From NCBI GenBank assembly GCA_947852905.1, contig CANTVF010000002.1, positions 62,001 through 126,000 on the forward strand: a stretch of 64,000 nucleotides of DNA, written 5' to 3'. The position numbers and the translations under genes are program-made. The DNA comes from an uncultured Tidjanibacter sp. (lineage in GTDB: Bacteria > Bacteroidota > Bacteroidia > Bacteroidales > Rikenellaceae). The notes under the pieces are model-generated. The model did no database searches. It was not told where the DNA came from and worked only from the letters and a program-made list of their open reading frames with translations. Shown piece by piece: positions 8,973 to 18,087 of the stretch; position 1 is the stretch's first letter, and every line of letters starts with the position of its first letter.

Positions 8973-10907
8973 ATGATATCAGTAGACAACCTGACCGTCA
9001 GCTTCGGCGGCTGGGATCTTTTCAAGGATATATCGCTTCTCATAAATCCTAAGGACAGGATCGGACTGGTCGGCAAGAACGGCGCAGGCAAGACCACTTT
9101 GCTGAAAGTCATCGCCGGAGAACAACCTGCCACATCGGGAACGGTGACGCGCAGCGGCGACGTGACCATAGGTTATCTTCCGCAACAGATGAAGGTGGCC
9201 GACACCACGAGCCTCGTCGAAGAGACAGCCAAGGCCTTCACAGAAGTACTCGAACTGGAGAGGGAAATAGCATCGCTTACCGACGAAATAGCCGTCCGCA
9301 CCGACTACGAAAGCGACGGTTACGAAAAACTGCTCCATAGGCTCAACGACGCCACAGACCGTTACCACATACTCGGCGGCGACAACCGCGAAGCCGAGAT
9401 CGAAAAGACTCTGCTCGGACTGGGCTTCCGCCGTTCGGATTTCGGACGCGCCACGAGCGAGTTCAGCGGCGGCTGGCGCATGCGCATCGAGCTGGCGAAA
9501 CTGCTTCTGCGCCGTCCGTCGGTATTCCTGCTCGACGAGCCGACCAACCATCTCGACATAGAGAGCATACAGTGGCTCGAAGGCTACCTCAAGGAGTATA
9601 ACGGAGCCGTACTGCTCATCTCGCACGACCGCGCCTTTCTGGACAATGTCACCAACCGCACGGTAGAGATCATGCTCGGCAAACTCTACGACTACAAGGT
9701 ACCCTACAGCCAATACGTGGAACTCCGACGCGAAAGACGCCAGCAACAAATGGCCGCTTACGAAAACCAGCAGCGCATGATCGAGAAAACGGAGGAGTTC
9801 ATCGAGAAATTCCGCTACAAGCCCACCAAGAGCAATCAGGTGCAGTCACGTATAAAACAACTCGAAAAGCTGGACCGCATAGAGGTTGACGAGGAGGATC
9901 TGAGCGCCCTGAACATAAAGTTCCCGCCTGCCCCGAGATCCGGCCAGATAGTGGCCGAAATACGCGGCGTGGGTAAAAGTTTCGGAGAAAAGCGCGTATT
10001 CGGCGGCGCCGACTTCACCATAGAGAAAGGCGACAGGATAGCCTTCGTGGGACGAAATGGTGAAGGCAAGACCACCATGGCGCGCATACTCATCGGACAG
10101 CTGCCGCCAACCGAAGGATCGGTGAAGGTGGGCGTCAACGTCAACACGGGTTACTACGCCCAGAATCAAGACGACCTGATGAACGGCGAGTTCACCGTAT
10201 ACGACACTCTGGACAAAGTGGCCGTAGGCGACATACGCACCCGGTTGAGGGACATACTCGGCGCATTCCTGTTCCGCGGAGAGGATATAGACAAGAAGGT
10301 GAAGGTCCTTTCCGGCGGCGAACGCAGCCGTCTCGCCATGGCGCGCATGATGCTCGAGCCACACAACCTGCTGGTACTCGACGAGCCTACCAACCACATG
10401 GACATGCGCTCGAAGGACATTCTCAAGAACGCGCTTCTGAAATACGACGGGACACTGGTGGTCGTATCTCACGACCGCGAATTTCTCGACGGTCTTGTAG
10501 ACAAGATATACGAATTCCGCGACGGCGGCGTCAAGGAGTACCTCGGCGGCATCTGGTATTTCCTCGAAAAGAGACGTCTCGAATCAATGCAGGAGATAGA
10601 ACGCCGCAACGACAAGCCCGAAACGGCGCCCAAGGAGACCCAATCCGGCAAACTCTCCTACGAGCAAAAGAAAGAACAGGAAAAGCTCGTCCGCAAACTG
10701 CGCCGCAACGTCGAGAACATAGAGACGGAGATGACCGCCACGGAGGAGAAAATCAAATCCTGCGAAACACGGTTCGCGGACGGCTCGCCGTGTACGGACG
10801 ACGATTACAAGGCTTACAACGACCTGAAAGCCCGTCACGACTATCTGATGCACGAATGGGAAAAGGCATCCTACGAACTGGAACTCACCGAAGAGGGGCT
10901 ACGATAA
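8973..10907 (+). CDS. ABC-F family ATPase (ribosome-associated, Uup/YdiF-like)
   Basis: The 644-residue protein carries two ATP-binding cassettes and no membrane helices, the layout of ABC-F proteins that act on the ribosome. Cassette 1 has the Walker A GKNGAGKTT (34-42), signature FSGGWRMRIEL and Walker B LLDEPTNHLDIES. The linker (about 240-320) is long and charged, as in ABC-F. Cassette 2 has GRNGEGKTT (near 360), LSGGERSRLAM and LVLDEPTNHMD. A C-terminal coiled coil (about 570-644) matches the Uup/YheS type of domain. ABC-F proteins are translation factors or, in some subfamilies, give resistance to ribosome-targeting antibiotics. Nothing here suggests the resistance branch, and the sequence looks like the chromosomal housekeeping form. 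The esterase gene follows after only 18 bases. Confidence 0.93.
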   Translation: MISVDNLTVSFGGWDLFKDISLLINPKDRIGLVGKNGAGKTTLLKVIAGEQPATSGTVTRSGDVTIGYLPQQMKVADTTSLVEETAKAFTEVLELEREIASLTDEIAVRTDYESDGYEKLLHRLNDATDRYHILGGDNREAEIEKTLLGLGFRRSDFGRATSEFSGGWRMRIELAKLLLRRPSVFLLDEPTNHLDIESIQWLEGYLKEYNGAVLLISHDRAFLDNVTNRTVEIMLGKLYDYKVPYSQYVELRRERRQQQMAAYENQQRMIEKTEEFIEKFRYKPTKSNQVQSRIKQLEKLDRIEVDEEDLSALNIKFPPAPRSGQIVAEIRGVGKSFGEKRVFGGADFTIEKGDRIAFVGRNGEGKTTMARILIGQLPPTEGSVKVGVNVNTGYYAQNQDDLMNGEFTVYDTLDKVAVGDIRTRLRDILGAFLFRGEDIDKKVKVLSGGERSRLAMARMMLEPHNLLVLDEPTNHMDMRSKDILKNALLKYDGTLVVVSHDREFLDGLVDKIYEFRDGGVKEYLGGIWYFLEKRRLESMQEIERRNDKPETAPKETQSGKLSYEQKKEQEKLVRKLRRNVENIETEMTATEEKIKSCETRFADGSPCTDDDYKAYNDLKARHDYLMHEWEKASYELELTEEGLR

Positions 10908-10925
10908 ACACAGAGATAATTAAGT

Positions 10926-12080
10926 ATGAACATCAAAGCATTGGCATTATATACGGTTATCATGACGTGTATATCTTGCACGGCCGCAGCGCAACATGTG
11001 GCCAATATCGGCATCGACTCCGAAAAGTTGGGACAGCATCGCAAAATAATCGTTTATACGCCAGAAGGATACGATGAATATCCCAACACGTACTACGACG
11101 TTATATACGTCTTCGATGCCCAGACACGTGAGTTCGTCGATCTGACCTCCGCAATGTACCAGTTCACGTGCGCCAATCTAAACAATCCCAAGCAATGCAT
11201 AGTGGTCGGAATCGTATCGGAATACTTTGAAGAAACCGACTATGCACGCAACAACGACATGTTGCCGATGCCGCAACACGAAGTTCCGGACAACTATTTC
11301 TGGGGCTATTACGGAAATGCCGACAATTTCACGGCATACGTACGCGACGAGGTCATCCCTTACATAGAAGGGAATTACAGGACACGTCCGGAACGATTGG
11401 CCGTAGGTCATTCTCTGAGCGCCTCGTTAGTACTCTATGCTTGGCTCGAAAATCCGGGATTGTTCGACGCCATGATATGCGTATCGCCCAATCTCGCCTA
11501 CGACAGCGAGTACCTGACCGACAAACTGTTATCGGCAGATTTCTCGACATTGTCCGACCCGACGTTCCTGTTCGTGTCACGTGCAGAGGAAGGCAAGACC
11601 TACTGGCAGGAATGGGCGCCCGCTTTCGACCGTGCGTTCGCCTACCTCGACTCTCTGCCGAAAGGCTCACCGCTTACAGCATATACCGCGCAATATCCGG
11701 ATGAGGAACACTATTACAGTTTCACCAAAGCGCTACCTGACGGGCTTGCCGAATATCGGAAATGGAGAATGTCCAACCCGTTGCCGCTATCATCCGAGAC
11801 ATACCGCATAACCATACGTCTGACTACAGACACCTCTGAAGACGTATACATTGCAGGCAACCAGCCGGCGCTGGGCGACTGGCAGCCCGACCTTATCAAA
11901 ATGGAACGCTTGTCTGACTCGCTGCGCACATTCACCGCAAATGTGCATGCTCCGTGCGAGATAATATTCACGCTGGGCAGTCTCGATACGCAAGGGTATG
12001 TTGCAAAGGATTTCGGTCTGGAACCGCTCTATCTGGATATAAGCGAACGCAGCGTTTTCGATTTCGAAATCATGGAATAG
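10926..12080 (+). CDS. Secreted alpha/beta-hydrolase esterase with C-terminal CBM20-like domain
   Basis: A cleavable signal peptide (residues 1-23, ending TAAAQ) leads into a putative-esterase domain (about 25-285). The nucleophile elbow is GHSLS, with Ser163, and a likely catalytic His is in DEEHYYSF near residue 262. The strand-rich N-terminus (HRKIIVYTPEGYD, YDVIYVFDAQ) is typical of esterase D or Fes-like proteins. The last 90 residues (about 293-384) look like a separate beta domain with VYIAGNQPALGDWQPD, the hallmark start of a CBM20/AMPK-type starch-binding fold. Such a domain at the C-terminus suggests that the enzyme works near glucan or another sugar polymer, but the substrate is unknown. 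It sits between the ABC-F gene and rlmB with short spacers. Confidence 0.82.
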   Translation: MNIKALALYTVIMTCISCTAAAQHVANIGIDSEKLGQHRKIIVYTPEGYDEYPNTYYDVIYVFDAQTREFVDLTSAMYQFTCANLNNPKQCIVVGIVSEYFEETDYARNNDMLPMPQHEVPDNYFWGYYGNADNFTAYVRDEVIPYIEGNYRTRPERLAVGHSLSASLVLYAWLENPGLFDAMICVSPNLAYDSEYLTDKLLSADFSTLSDPTFLFVSRAEEGKTYWQEWAPAFDRAFAYLDSLPKGSPLTAYTAQYPDEEHYYSFTKALPDGLAEYRKWRMSNPLPLSSETYRITIRLTTDTSEDVYIAGNQPALGDWQPDLIKMERLSDSLRTFTANVHAPCEIIFTLGSLDTQGYVAKDFGLEPLYLDISERSVFDFEIME

Positions 12081-12110
12081 GCCGCCGACGAAAAACAACA
12101 CATTTTGACC

Positions 12111-12839
12111 ATGGAAAATATAATTTTCGGTATCCGCCCCGTTGCGGAAGCCATACAGTCCGGCCGCCAGCTCGAAAAGCTGTACATCAAGAAAGGCGCA
12201 GAGGGGCAGTTGATGACCGAGTTCAAAGACCTGTGCTGGAGATACAAAGTACGCTGGCAGGAGGTCCCCGTAGAGAAACTCAACCGCATGACGCGCGGCA
12301 ATCACCAAGGCGTGGTAGCCCAGATAGCCGCGATAGAATACGTTACGTTGCAGGACATACTGGACAGGGTGCCCGACGATGAAACGCCGCTGATAGTGGT
12401 ATTCGACGGCGTCACCGACGTGCGCAACTTCGGAGGCATAGCCCGCAGCGCGGAGTGCGCCGGCGCCCACGGTCTCATAGTCCCGCTGAAAAACGCGGCA
12501 CCGGTAAATGCCGACGCAATAAAAGCCTCTGCCGGCGCACTGAACAAGATTCCGGTACACCGCGCAGGCAGCATCCGCAATACGCTCAAATATCTCGCTG
12601 AAACCGGCATGCAGATAGTAGCCGCCACGGAAAAGTCGCGCACGCTGATATACGACGCCGACCTCACCCGACCGACCGTCATAGTCATGGGCAGCGAGGA
12701 TACGGGCATATCTAAAGAGGTGCTTAAACTATGTAACGTACAACTCGCCGTTCCGATAATCGGCTCGATAGAATCGCTCAACGTATCGGCTGCCGCGGCG
12801 GTCATGCTTTTCGAGACGGTACGCCAGCGCATCCACTGA
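12111..12839 (+). CDS. rlmB: 23S rRNA 2'-O-methyltransferase RlmB (SpoU family)
   Basis: RlmB-type enzymes use S-adenosylmethionine to methylate the 2'-OH of a conserved guanosine in 23S rRNA. The 242-residue protein has the small N-terminal substrate-binding domain (FGIRPVAEAIQSG...) and a C-terminal SPOUT knot. The three SpoU motifs are visible: GVTDVRNFGGIARSAEC, VIVMGSEDTGIS and ESLNVSAAAAVMLFE. I use the ATG at 12111; a TTG two codons earlier is possible but less likely. In other members of the family the target is G2251 (E. coli numbering). A related TrmH-type target cannot be excluded from sequence alone. Confidence 0.93.
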   Translation: MENIIFGIRPVAEAIQSGRQLEKLYIKKGAEGQLMTEFKDLCWRYKVRWQEVPVEKLNRMTRGNHQGVVAQIAAIEYVTLQDILDRVPDDETPLIVVFDGVTDVRNFGGIARSAECAGAHGLIVPLKNAAPVNADAIKASAGALNKIPVHRAGSIRNTLKYLAETGMQIVAATEKSRTLIYDADLTRPTVIVMGSEDTGISKEVLKLCNVQLAVPIIGSIESLNVSAAAAVMLFETVRQRIH

Positions 12840-13024
12840 CAACGTCACGGCCAACAGCACAATACTGCCGTCAAAACCGCGGTACGGAAACTCCCCGCAA
12901 ACCGCAATACGGTACTCTGCACTCCGGGTTATCCGCCGCCTTGCGGCTGCCGACCGACAATGCAAAAGATAACACCCGCCGACGCATCCCGCCCCGAACG
13001 GGGAAATCGCCGGCCGGCAACATA

Positions 13025-13588
13025 ATGCGCACTCACATGACCGCAGACAGAATATTCGACAAGACTACGCCGGAGACTATAGGCAACGACGACGAATATG
13101 TCGGTTGCACATTCATATCGTGCGACTTCTCCGACAAAACAATAACAGCCCGCTTCGATGATTGCAGATTTATGTCGTGCAACTTATCGCTCGCACGGAT
13201 GAACGGAACGATGCGCGACACGCTGTTCTCGGATTGCAAACTTACCGGTGCGGATTTTTCGGAACTGGACAGATTCTCAAACGCGATAACGTTCGAAAAG
13301 TCGCGGCTCGACTATGCCGTCTTCGCCTCCTTCGCAGTAAAACACATACGGTTTCGCGATTGTCGGCTGACGGAAGCATCTTTCGACAATGCCGACATGA
13401 CAGGAGCCGTCTTCGAGAGATGCGACCTCGGCAGAGCCTCGTTCCGCGGCGCAAACCTTACGGGCGCAGACTTCTCCACCGCTTTCGGATTCGCCATAGA
13501 TCCGGCGACATGCCGCCTGAAAAACACGGTTTTCTCCGAAAGCGGATTGAGAGGACTCGTCGCACACCTCGATATCGAGATAATCTGA
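13025..13588 (+). CDS. Pentapeptide-repeat protein (McbG/Qnr-like size)
   Basis: A 187-residue protein starting at the ATG at 13025, with a second possible ATG at 13037. From about residue 25 to 165 it is made of repeats of the form A(D/N)LXX with aromatic or leucine residues at the central position, for example CTFISCDFSD, CRFMSCNLSLA and ANLTGADFST. These should fold as a right-handed square beta-helix. The C-terminal LRGLVAHLDIEI is the usual capping end of the McbG-like group. Relatives such as Qnr, MfpA and McbG mimic DNA and protect gyrase, but many pentapeptide proteins have unknown roles, so no function is assigned. The cysteine content of the repeats is notable. It is followed after 30 bases by the DUF45 peptidase gene, which suggests cotranscription. 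Confidence 0.85.
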   Translation: MRTHMTADRIFDKTTPETIGNDDEYVGCTFISCDFSDKTITARFDDCRFMSCNLSLARMNGTMRDTLFSDCKLTGADFSELDRFSNAITFEKSRLDYAVFASFAVKHIRFRDCRLTEASFDNADMTGAVFERCDLGRASFRGANLTGADFSTAFGFAIDPATCRLKNTVFSESGLRGLVAHLDIEII

Positions 13589-13618
13589 CCTGCCGGCGCA
13601 ACATCCCTGCCGCACAGC

Positions 13619-14398
13619 ATGACAATACTACGCAAGCTACTACCGGCACGCAATCCGAATGCCTCCGAATACGTTATTACAGACGTGAAGAAAACAGTAC
13701 AACACCCGCGCCTGGGTGCGATAACCATATTCAGGACACGACGCGCACGACGCATACTGCTGTCTGTACGACGATCCGGCGAGATACGTCTCACCTTACC
13801 GGCTCGCTGCACGGAAAAGGAAGGTCTCGCCTTTCTCGCCTCCAAAGAACAATGGGTAACGGACACGCTAAGCAGAAACGAAGCCTTCCGCACCGGCCCG
13901 ATTCCGGAGACGGGATACTCCACGGCAAGACATACGATGCGATTCATAGTCATCCCGACCGGCAGAAAAATCTCGACTCGGATAACTTCGGACACTATCG
14001 ACATATACGTTCCGGAAGGCCTTCCCGTCCACTCCGAAGAGATACAATCCGCCGCACGTCGCGCCGCGCTCGAAACACTCCGCCGAGAAGCCAAGGAAAC
14101 ATTGCCGTACATGGTGGCCGCAGCGGCACGCCGTCACGGTTTCACATATGGTAAAGTGTCGGTAAGGGCTACGCATTCGCGCTGGGGAAGCTGCTCCTCG
14201 CGCGACGACATCTCGTTGAGCATATTCCTGATGAGACTGCCAGAAGAACTCATCGAATACGTCATACTGCACGAACTCTGCCACACACGCCACAAAGACC
14301 ATTCGCCCGCATTCCATGCCCTGCTCGACAGTCTGTGCGGCGGTCGCGAAAAGGAACTTTCCATACGGCTACGCACATACCGCCCGGACGTCATATAA
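13619..14398 (+). CDS. YgjP-type metallopeptidase (DUF45, M48-like)
   Basis: The 259-residue protein has an N-terminal beta-rich part (IRLTLP, IDIYVPEG) and a C-terminal zinc-protease helix. The zinc motif HELCH is at 218-222, with a third histidine in HKDHSPAFH near 228. The family signature RATHSRWGSCSSRDDIS at about 183-199 precedes it. This matches the YgjP/DUF45 family of predicted cytosolic metallopeptidases, whose substrates are not known. No signal peptide is present. It probably shares a transcript with the pentapeptide protein upstream. Confidence 0.88.
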   Translation: MTILRKLLPARNPNASEYVITDVKKTVQHPRLGAITIFRTRRARRILLSVRRSGEIRLTLPARCTEKEGLAFLASKEQWVTDTLSRNEAFRTGPIPETGYSTARHTMRFIVIPTGRKISTRITSDTIDIYVPEGLPVHSEEIQSAARRAALETLRREAKETLPYMVAAAARRHGFTYGKVSVRATHSRWGSCSSRDDISLSIFLMRLPEELIEYVILHELCHTRHKDHSPAFHALLDSLCGGREKELSIRLRTYRPDVI

Positions 14399-14840
14399 CC
14401 GTCGATCCGACCGGATTGAAGCACACACCGAAGCATGAACAAATCCGCAAATCGTGCGCCGCACGGATATTTCGGGAAGTGTTTCAAATATACGTTCTGT
14501 AAACAAAATCCGCAGCCTCGTTTTCACGACAAAAAAACGCCTCCTAAACATGGAAAATGCGTAACCGGTTTTTATTTGCGTGCATCCCGACGCCGAGATA
14601 TCCGACCGCACCGCATACCACGACCATTCCCCGTATCGAGTGCATTCCGAATCTTTTCAACGCTACATTTTTGTTAAAGAAAAAGGTTATTCGTATCTTT
14701 ACCGCAATTATAGGGGAGCCGTAATACCGGTATCCGGCGAACGCCACGGCGCCCGACAACCCGGACAATTATAACCGACGGCGCCGCGGGCTGTATACAC
14801 TCTTTCCGCCTGCCGGGCGTCCAAAAACATAATATTCGTT
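14399..14840. other. Intergenic region with promoter of the arginine deiminase-like gene
   Basis: About 440 bases with no supported coding frame. It holds a good two-box promoter at 14670-14701, leaving a leader of roughly 130 bases before the gene at 14841. I could not identify a riboswitch fold in that leader. Confidence 0.6.
14670..14701 (+). promoter_or_regulatory. Two-box promoter of the arginine deiminase-like gene
   Basis: TTTG at 14670-14673 and TATCTTTA at 14694-14701 are separated by 20 bases. This matches the Bacteroidetes layout TTTG-N19-21-TAnnTTTG with one mismatch. Confidence 0.65.
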
Positions 14841-16013
14841 ATGACAATCTTAATGCACGAACCCAGCGAAGAACTGTTTCTGGGCGTAATCCATCCGGAC
14901 GCCGCCCTTTTCGCAGATTACTTCAACATAGACCTCGCTTCCAAGGAGCACGCCAACTATCGCAACGAACTCCGCAAGGCCGGCGCAGACGTGCGCACCG
15001 TAAGGGAAATATTGCTCGAAGGTACCATAGACGCCGAAGGCAACGCCGTAGAAGGCCCTGCCCTCGACGCATTGCGCGAATTCGCAGCGCGTTTCCTCGT
15101 CTACAATACGGATAACATTCCGGAGGAAAAGGCACGTCAGGAAGAGTACAAGAAAACGGTCATATCGAAAGCCAATCCGCAGGACCTCGTCCGCATAATA
15201 CTTCTCCAGCCGGAAATCGTCCTGTCACGCACTGAAGGAAATACTGGCTTCGCCGCTACCTACAAGGAGCGCCCCATGATGAATCTCTTCTACATGCGCG
15301 ACCAGATGATCGCAACTTTCAAAGGCATAGTTATAGCCCGCATGCATTCGCATCAGCGCGAAGTCGAGAGCTGCGTGGCCGAATTCTGCCTCAACAAGAT
15401 AGGCATGCCGCCCATCGGACGTATCTCCGGCGAAGGCGCCTATCTCGAAGGCGGCGACTTCCTGCCGTTCGGCAGCAGCGCGTTCATAGGCTGCGGTCTG
15501 CGTACCACGCAGAAAGCCATAGACCAGCTCATGGAAAACGACTGGCTCGGTACCGACAAACTCATCGTGGTCAAAGACCGCTGGTTGCAGCAGGAGCAGA
15601 TGCATCTGGACACCTATTTCAACTGCATAGACCGCGACCTGGTCACTCTGTCGGCCAACCGATACAAGGCGGGTCCCGACTCCTCGCAATACGTGACGGT
15701 GGACGTTTACGAACGTACCGACGGCAAATACCGCAAAACGGTAGAGAACGTAAGTTTCGTGGAATATCTCGAAAAGACGCTCGGCGTTACGGTAATCCCG
15801 ATTTCACGTCCCGACGAACTCAACTACGCCAACAACTATCTGACCATAGCGCCGCGACGCATCATGGTCGTAGCCGACCAATCCGAAGCGTTGCAGAAGG
15901 AGTTTGCCAAACACAATGTAAACGTAACATGGATACCGCTGCCCAACCTCACCAAAGGTTACGGTGCGGCACACTGCATGACACAGATACTCACTACCGA
16001 AGAGGTATTCTGA
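14841..16013 (+). CDS. Arginine deiminase-family guanidine hydrolase
   Basis: The 390-residue protein has the catalytic pattern of the arginine deiminase/amidinotransferase fold. YLEGGDF (near 203-209) supplies an acidic residue, QMHLDTYF (near 252) the catalytic histidine, and GAAHCMTQ the nucleophilic cysteine at residue 379, close to the C-terminus. NLFYMRDQM fits the substrate-binding MRD segment. The likely reaction is L-arginine plus water to citrulline plus ammonia, in the cytosol. There is no ornithine carbamoyltransferase, carbamate kinase or arginine transporter beside it, so it is not in a classic arc operon, and a different guanidino substrate is possible. A strong two-box promoter and a long perfect hairpin terminator bracket it as a single-gene unit. 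Confidence 0.85.
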   Translation: MTILMHEPSEELFLGVIHPDAALFADYFNIDLASKEHANYRNELRKAGADVRTVREILLEGTIDAEGNAVEGPALDALREFAARFLVYNTDNIPEEKARQEEYKKTVISKANPQDLVRIILLQPEIVLSRTEGNTGFAATYKERPMMNLFYMRDQMIATFKGIVIARMHSHQREVESCVAEFCLNKIGMPPIGRISGEGAYLEGGDFLPFGSSAFIGCGLRTTQKAIDQLMENDWLGTDKLIVVKDRWLQQEQMHLDTYFNCIDRDLVTLSANRYKAGPDSSQYVTVDVYERTDGKYRKTVENVSFVEYLEKTLGVTVIPISRPDELNYANNYLTIAPRRIMVVADQSEALQKEFAKHNVNVTWIPLPNLTKGYGAAHCMTQILTTEEVF

Positions 16014-16038
16014 CGCTTAACGGTCACAGGCCAAATAC

Positions 16039-16089
16039 AAAATGAAAACGGCCGGACTTGTTTTGAACAAGTCCGGCCGTTTTCATTTT
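16039..16089. terminator. Strong bidirectional terminator
   Basis: A perfect 24-bp inverted repeat (16039-16062 with 16066-16089) around a 3-base loop. Its ends are A- and T-rich, so it can act on both strands. It follows the deiminase stop by 25 bases. Confidence 0.9.
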
Positions 16090-16834
16090 CGATCCTTACC
16101 CTGAAAAAATTTGCACCCGACCTGCAAGGAAAAGACTGGCCGCATCGGGTTTAATAACGGCTTAACGACCCAAAGCCGTATACTCCAAGAGTAACCGGGC
16201 GATTGCAGTCCGCCTCGTTCGTCTGAAACAGTAAAAAAGCAATACGATAACCACTTCACCGCACGCACCCGAAACGGTATTCGAATCCATCTGCAAATAC
16301 GACGAACCGCATAGTAGCATGAAAATACGGTCCGCCGACTCAAGACAGGCACAATCACGCTCTATTACTTGCTCACATACATGCGCCTTCTGTCGATAAA
16401 CATCGCTGGAAATGCCCAAGGAGACACCGACATAACCATCGCTATACGCCTCGTACCGTGTTCGGGTATTTCGTATTTCCGCTCAGGACTGGACAGCAAC
16501 GGCATTGTGACCGGTTGTTTATACACATAATTTCCGATTACATCCTCAAGAACTGCTCGAAACTATATCCGGTGAAAAACGACAAAGGAACCGCCAACCG
16601 ACATAACCGTGGACTCATATCATCTGCCGTATACCCGCATTCCGCATCTCCGTACCGACACGGCGTCCAACAGCTTCATACGCACCTTTTTCCGTCTACC
16701 GCGACAATAACAACCCGCAACGCCCCCCGCCGGTAAACAATATGCGCAGCATGACACGATACGTATTGCCGCCCGCCTATACGAACTACAGCATATCCGG
16801 AACCATATAGAAATATCCCCGAATATAAAGAAAG
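16090..16834. other. Long intergenic region, possible decayed coding sequence on minus strand
   Basis: About 745 bases. On the minus strand, 16482 to 16162 is open for 107 codons with fairly natural composition (for example YEAYSDGYVGVSLGISSDVY), but it lacks a good start codon. Stops interrupt related-looking frames upstream. I recognise no family. It may be a gene remnant or chance. Confidence 0.35.
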
Positions 16835-16865
16835 AAGGCATACACTCTTACCGAATGTATGCCTT
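16835..16865 (-). terminator. Terminator of the polyprenyl diphosphate synthase gene
   Basis: A 10-bp stem AAGGCATACA/TGTATGCCTT with an 11-base loop, followed on the minus strand by CTTTCTTTAT. It lies 60 bases past the stop at 16926. Confidence 0.75.
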
Positions 16866-16925
16866 TATTTTCTTTACGGGACTTACTTTAAGATTGCCTG
16901 CGGCGTAACTGAAATCCGCCCTCGA

Positions 16926-17906
16926 TCAATATTCCCGTGCGCCTATGTAATCGCACAATTCGGCGAGAGAACGCTTGTATTCCGAATCGGGATATGTATC
17001 TATGATCCCTCGCGCACGGTCGAGATAATCGTGCATGACAGCCTCGGCCGCTTCCATACCTCCGCGACTACGCACCACCTCGGCAATCTCGGCCACGAGT
17101 TCCGGCTCCGAAGCGACTCTTTCCACCTTGGCGAGAATCGCAGCCCTCTCGTCGTCATCGCACGCCTCGAGAACGGCTATCAGAGGCAGCGTTATCTTTC
17201 CCTCCTTCAAATCCGCGCACGAAGACTTGCCGGTCTGCTCCTGCGGCGCATAATCAAGCAAATCGTCCTTTATCTGAAAAGCCATCCCCAGATTCAGCCC
17301 TATCTGACGGGCTATTCCCGTAACGGTCATATTGGCACCGGAAGCCAACGCCCCGACACCGCAACTTATACCGAGCAGCATGGCGGTCTTCTTGAATATG
17401 ACCTCGAAATACTTTTCGCGGTCTATGTCGTGTCTGAAATGATTATCGTTCTGGATCAATTCACCTTCGGCCAGTTCAGAAATGCCGTTCGTCACATACG
17501 ACACTATATCGAACTGTGCGCTCTGCATGCCGACCGTAAAGGCCTTTGCGAGTATGTAATCGCCGGCCAACACCGACACTTTGGCGTTCCAGCGATTGTG
17601 AACGGTAGGTTTGCCATGGCGCGTATCGGAACAATCCACCACGTCGTCGTGAACGAGCGACGCATTATGTATCATTTCGATCAGCATCGCGGCCAGATAA
17701 GCGCGTTTGCCTATTCCCACGCGGGAATGTATTCCGGCGCACAGGAAAACGAGCATCGGCCTTATGCCTTTACCGCGGGAGGAGATTATATATTCCATGA
17801 TCTCCGACACATAGCCGCTTTCGCTGCGCAATGCCCCCCTCATGAAACGCTCATACTCGCGGAAATCATCCGCCAACGGTTTCTTTATGGTCTCCAACCT
17901 GTCCAT
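16926..17906 (-). CDS. Trans-polyprenyl diphosphate synthase (IspB-like)
   Basis: This enzyme elongates an allylic diphosphate with isopentenyl diphosphate units to make the side chain of menaquinone. The 326-residue protein has the first aspartate-rich motif LVHDDVVD with the following DTRHGKPT, and the second FQIKDDLLDY, with lysine-rich GKGIRPMLV near the N-terminus. These mark the all-trans polyprenyl synthase family. The product chain length cannot be fixed from sequence by eye. I choose the ATG at 17906; a start at 17927 is possible. An exact TACATTTG element ends only 7 bases before this ATG, so the mRNA may be nearly leaderless. It is divergent from the YfhO-type gene. Confidence 0.92.
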   Translation of the reverse strand: MDRLETIKKPLADDFREYERFMRGALRSESGYVSEIMEYIISSRGKGIRPMLVFLCAGIHSRVGIGKRAYLAAMLIEMIHNASLVHDDVVDCSDTRHGKPTVHNRWNAKVSVLAGDYILAKAFTVGMQSAQFDIVSYVTNGISELAEGELIQNDNHFRHDIDREKYFEVIFKKTAMLLGISCGVGALASGANMTVTGIARQIGLNLGMAFQIKDDLLDYAPQEQTGKSSCADLKEGKITLPLIAVLEACDDDERAAILAKVERVASEPELVAEIAEVVRSRGGMEAAEAVMHDYLDRARGIIDTYPDSEYKRSLAELCDYIGAREY

Positions 17907-17913
17907 GATTCTG

Positions 17914-17921
17914 CAAATGTA
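17914..17921 (-). promoter_or_regulatory. -7 element immediately before the polyprenyl synthase ATG
   Basis: Minus strand TACATTTG, an exact TAnnTTTG match. Only 7 bases separate it from the chosen start codon, which implies a leaderless or near-leaderless transcript. Confidence 0.5.
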
Positions 17922-18073
17922 GTGCAAAATTACGTACTATGCACGACGGCTGCCCCGTATCACCCGATTTTTTATTACTCCGCCCATTTCAGCCTAATTC
18001 GCCGGCACTCTCATGATATCCATGCGCTGGCGCGAATATGGCACTACCCGTTCATAATCTCAACTATTTTTCT

Positions 18074-18081
18074 TTACTTTG
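18074..18081 (+). promoter_or_regulatory. Possible -7 element before the YfhO-type gene
   Basis: TTACTTTG matches TAnnTTTG at 7 of 8 positions and ends 6 bases before the ATG at 18088. If used, the transcript would be nearly leaderless; a start at the ATG at 18106 would give a short leader. Confidence 0.4.
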
Positions 18082-18087
18082 CAGGAT

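Noticed and set aside
8973-10907. Antibiotic-resistance ABC-F (Lsa/Vga/OptrA type)
   Set aside because: Linker and C-terminal coiled coil look like the housekeeping Uup/YheS type, and the context and composition are chromosomal.
12941-13024. Extension of the pentapeptide gene upstream to 12941
   Set aside because: The added residues are arginine-rich and unlike the repeat protein, and a good ATG lies at 13025.
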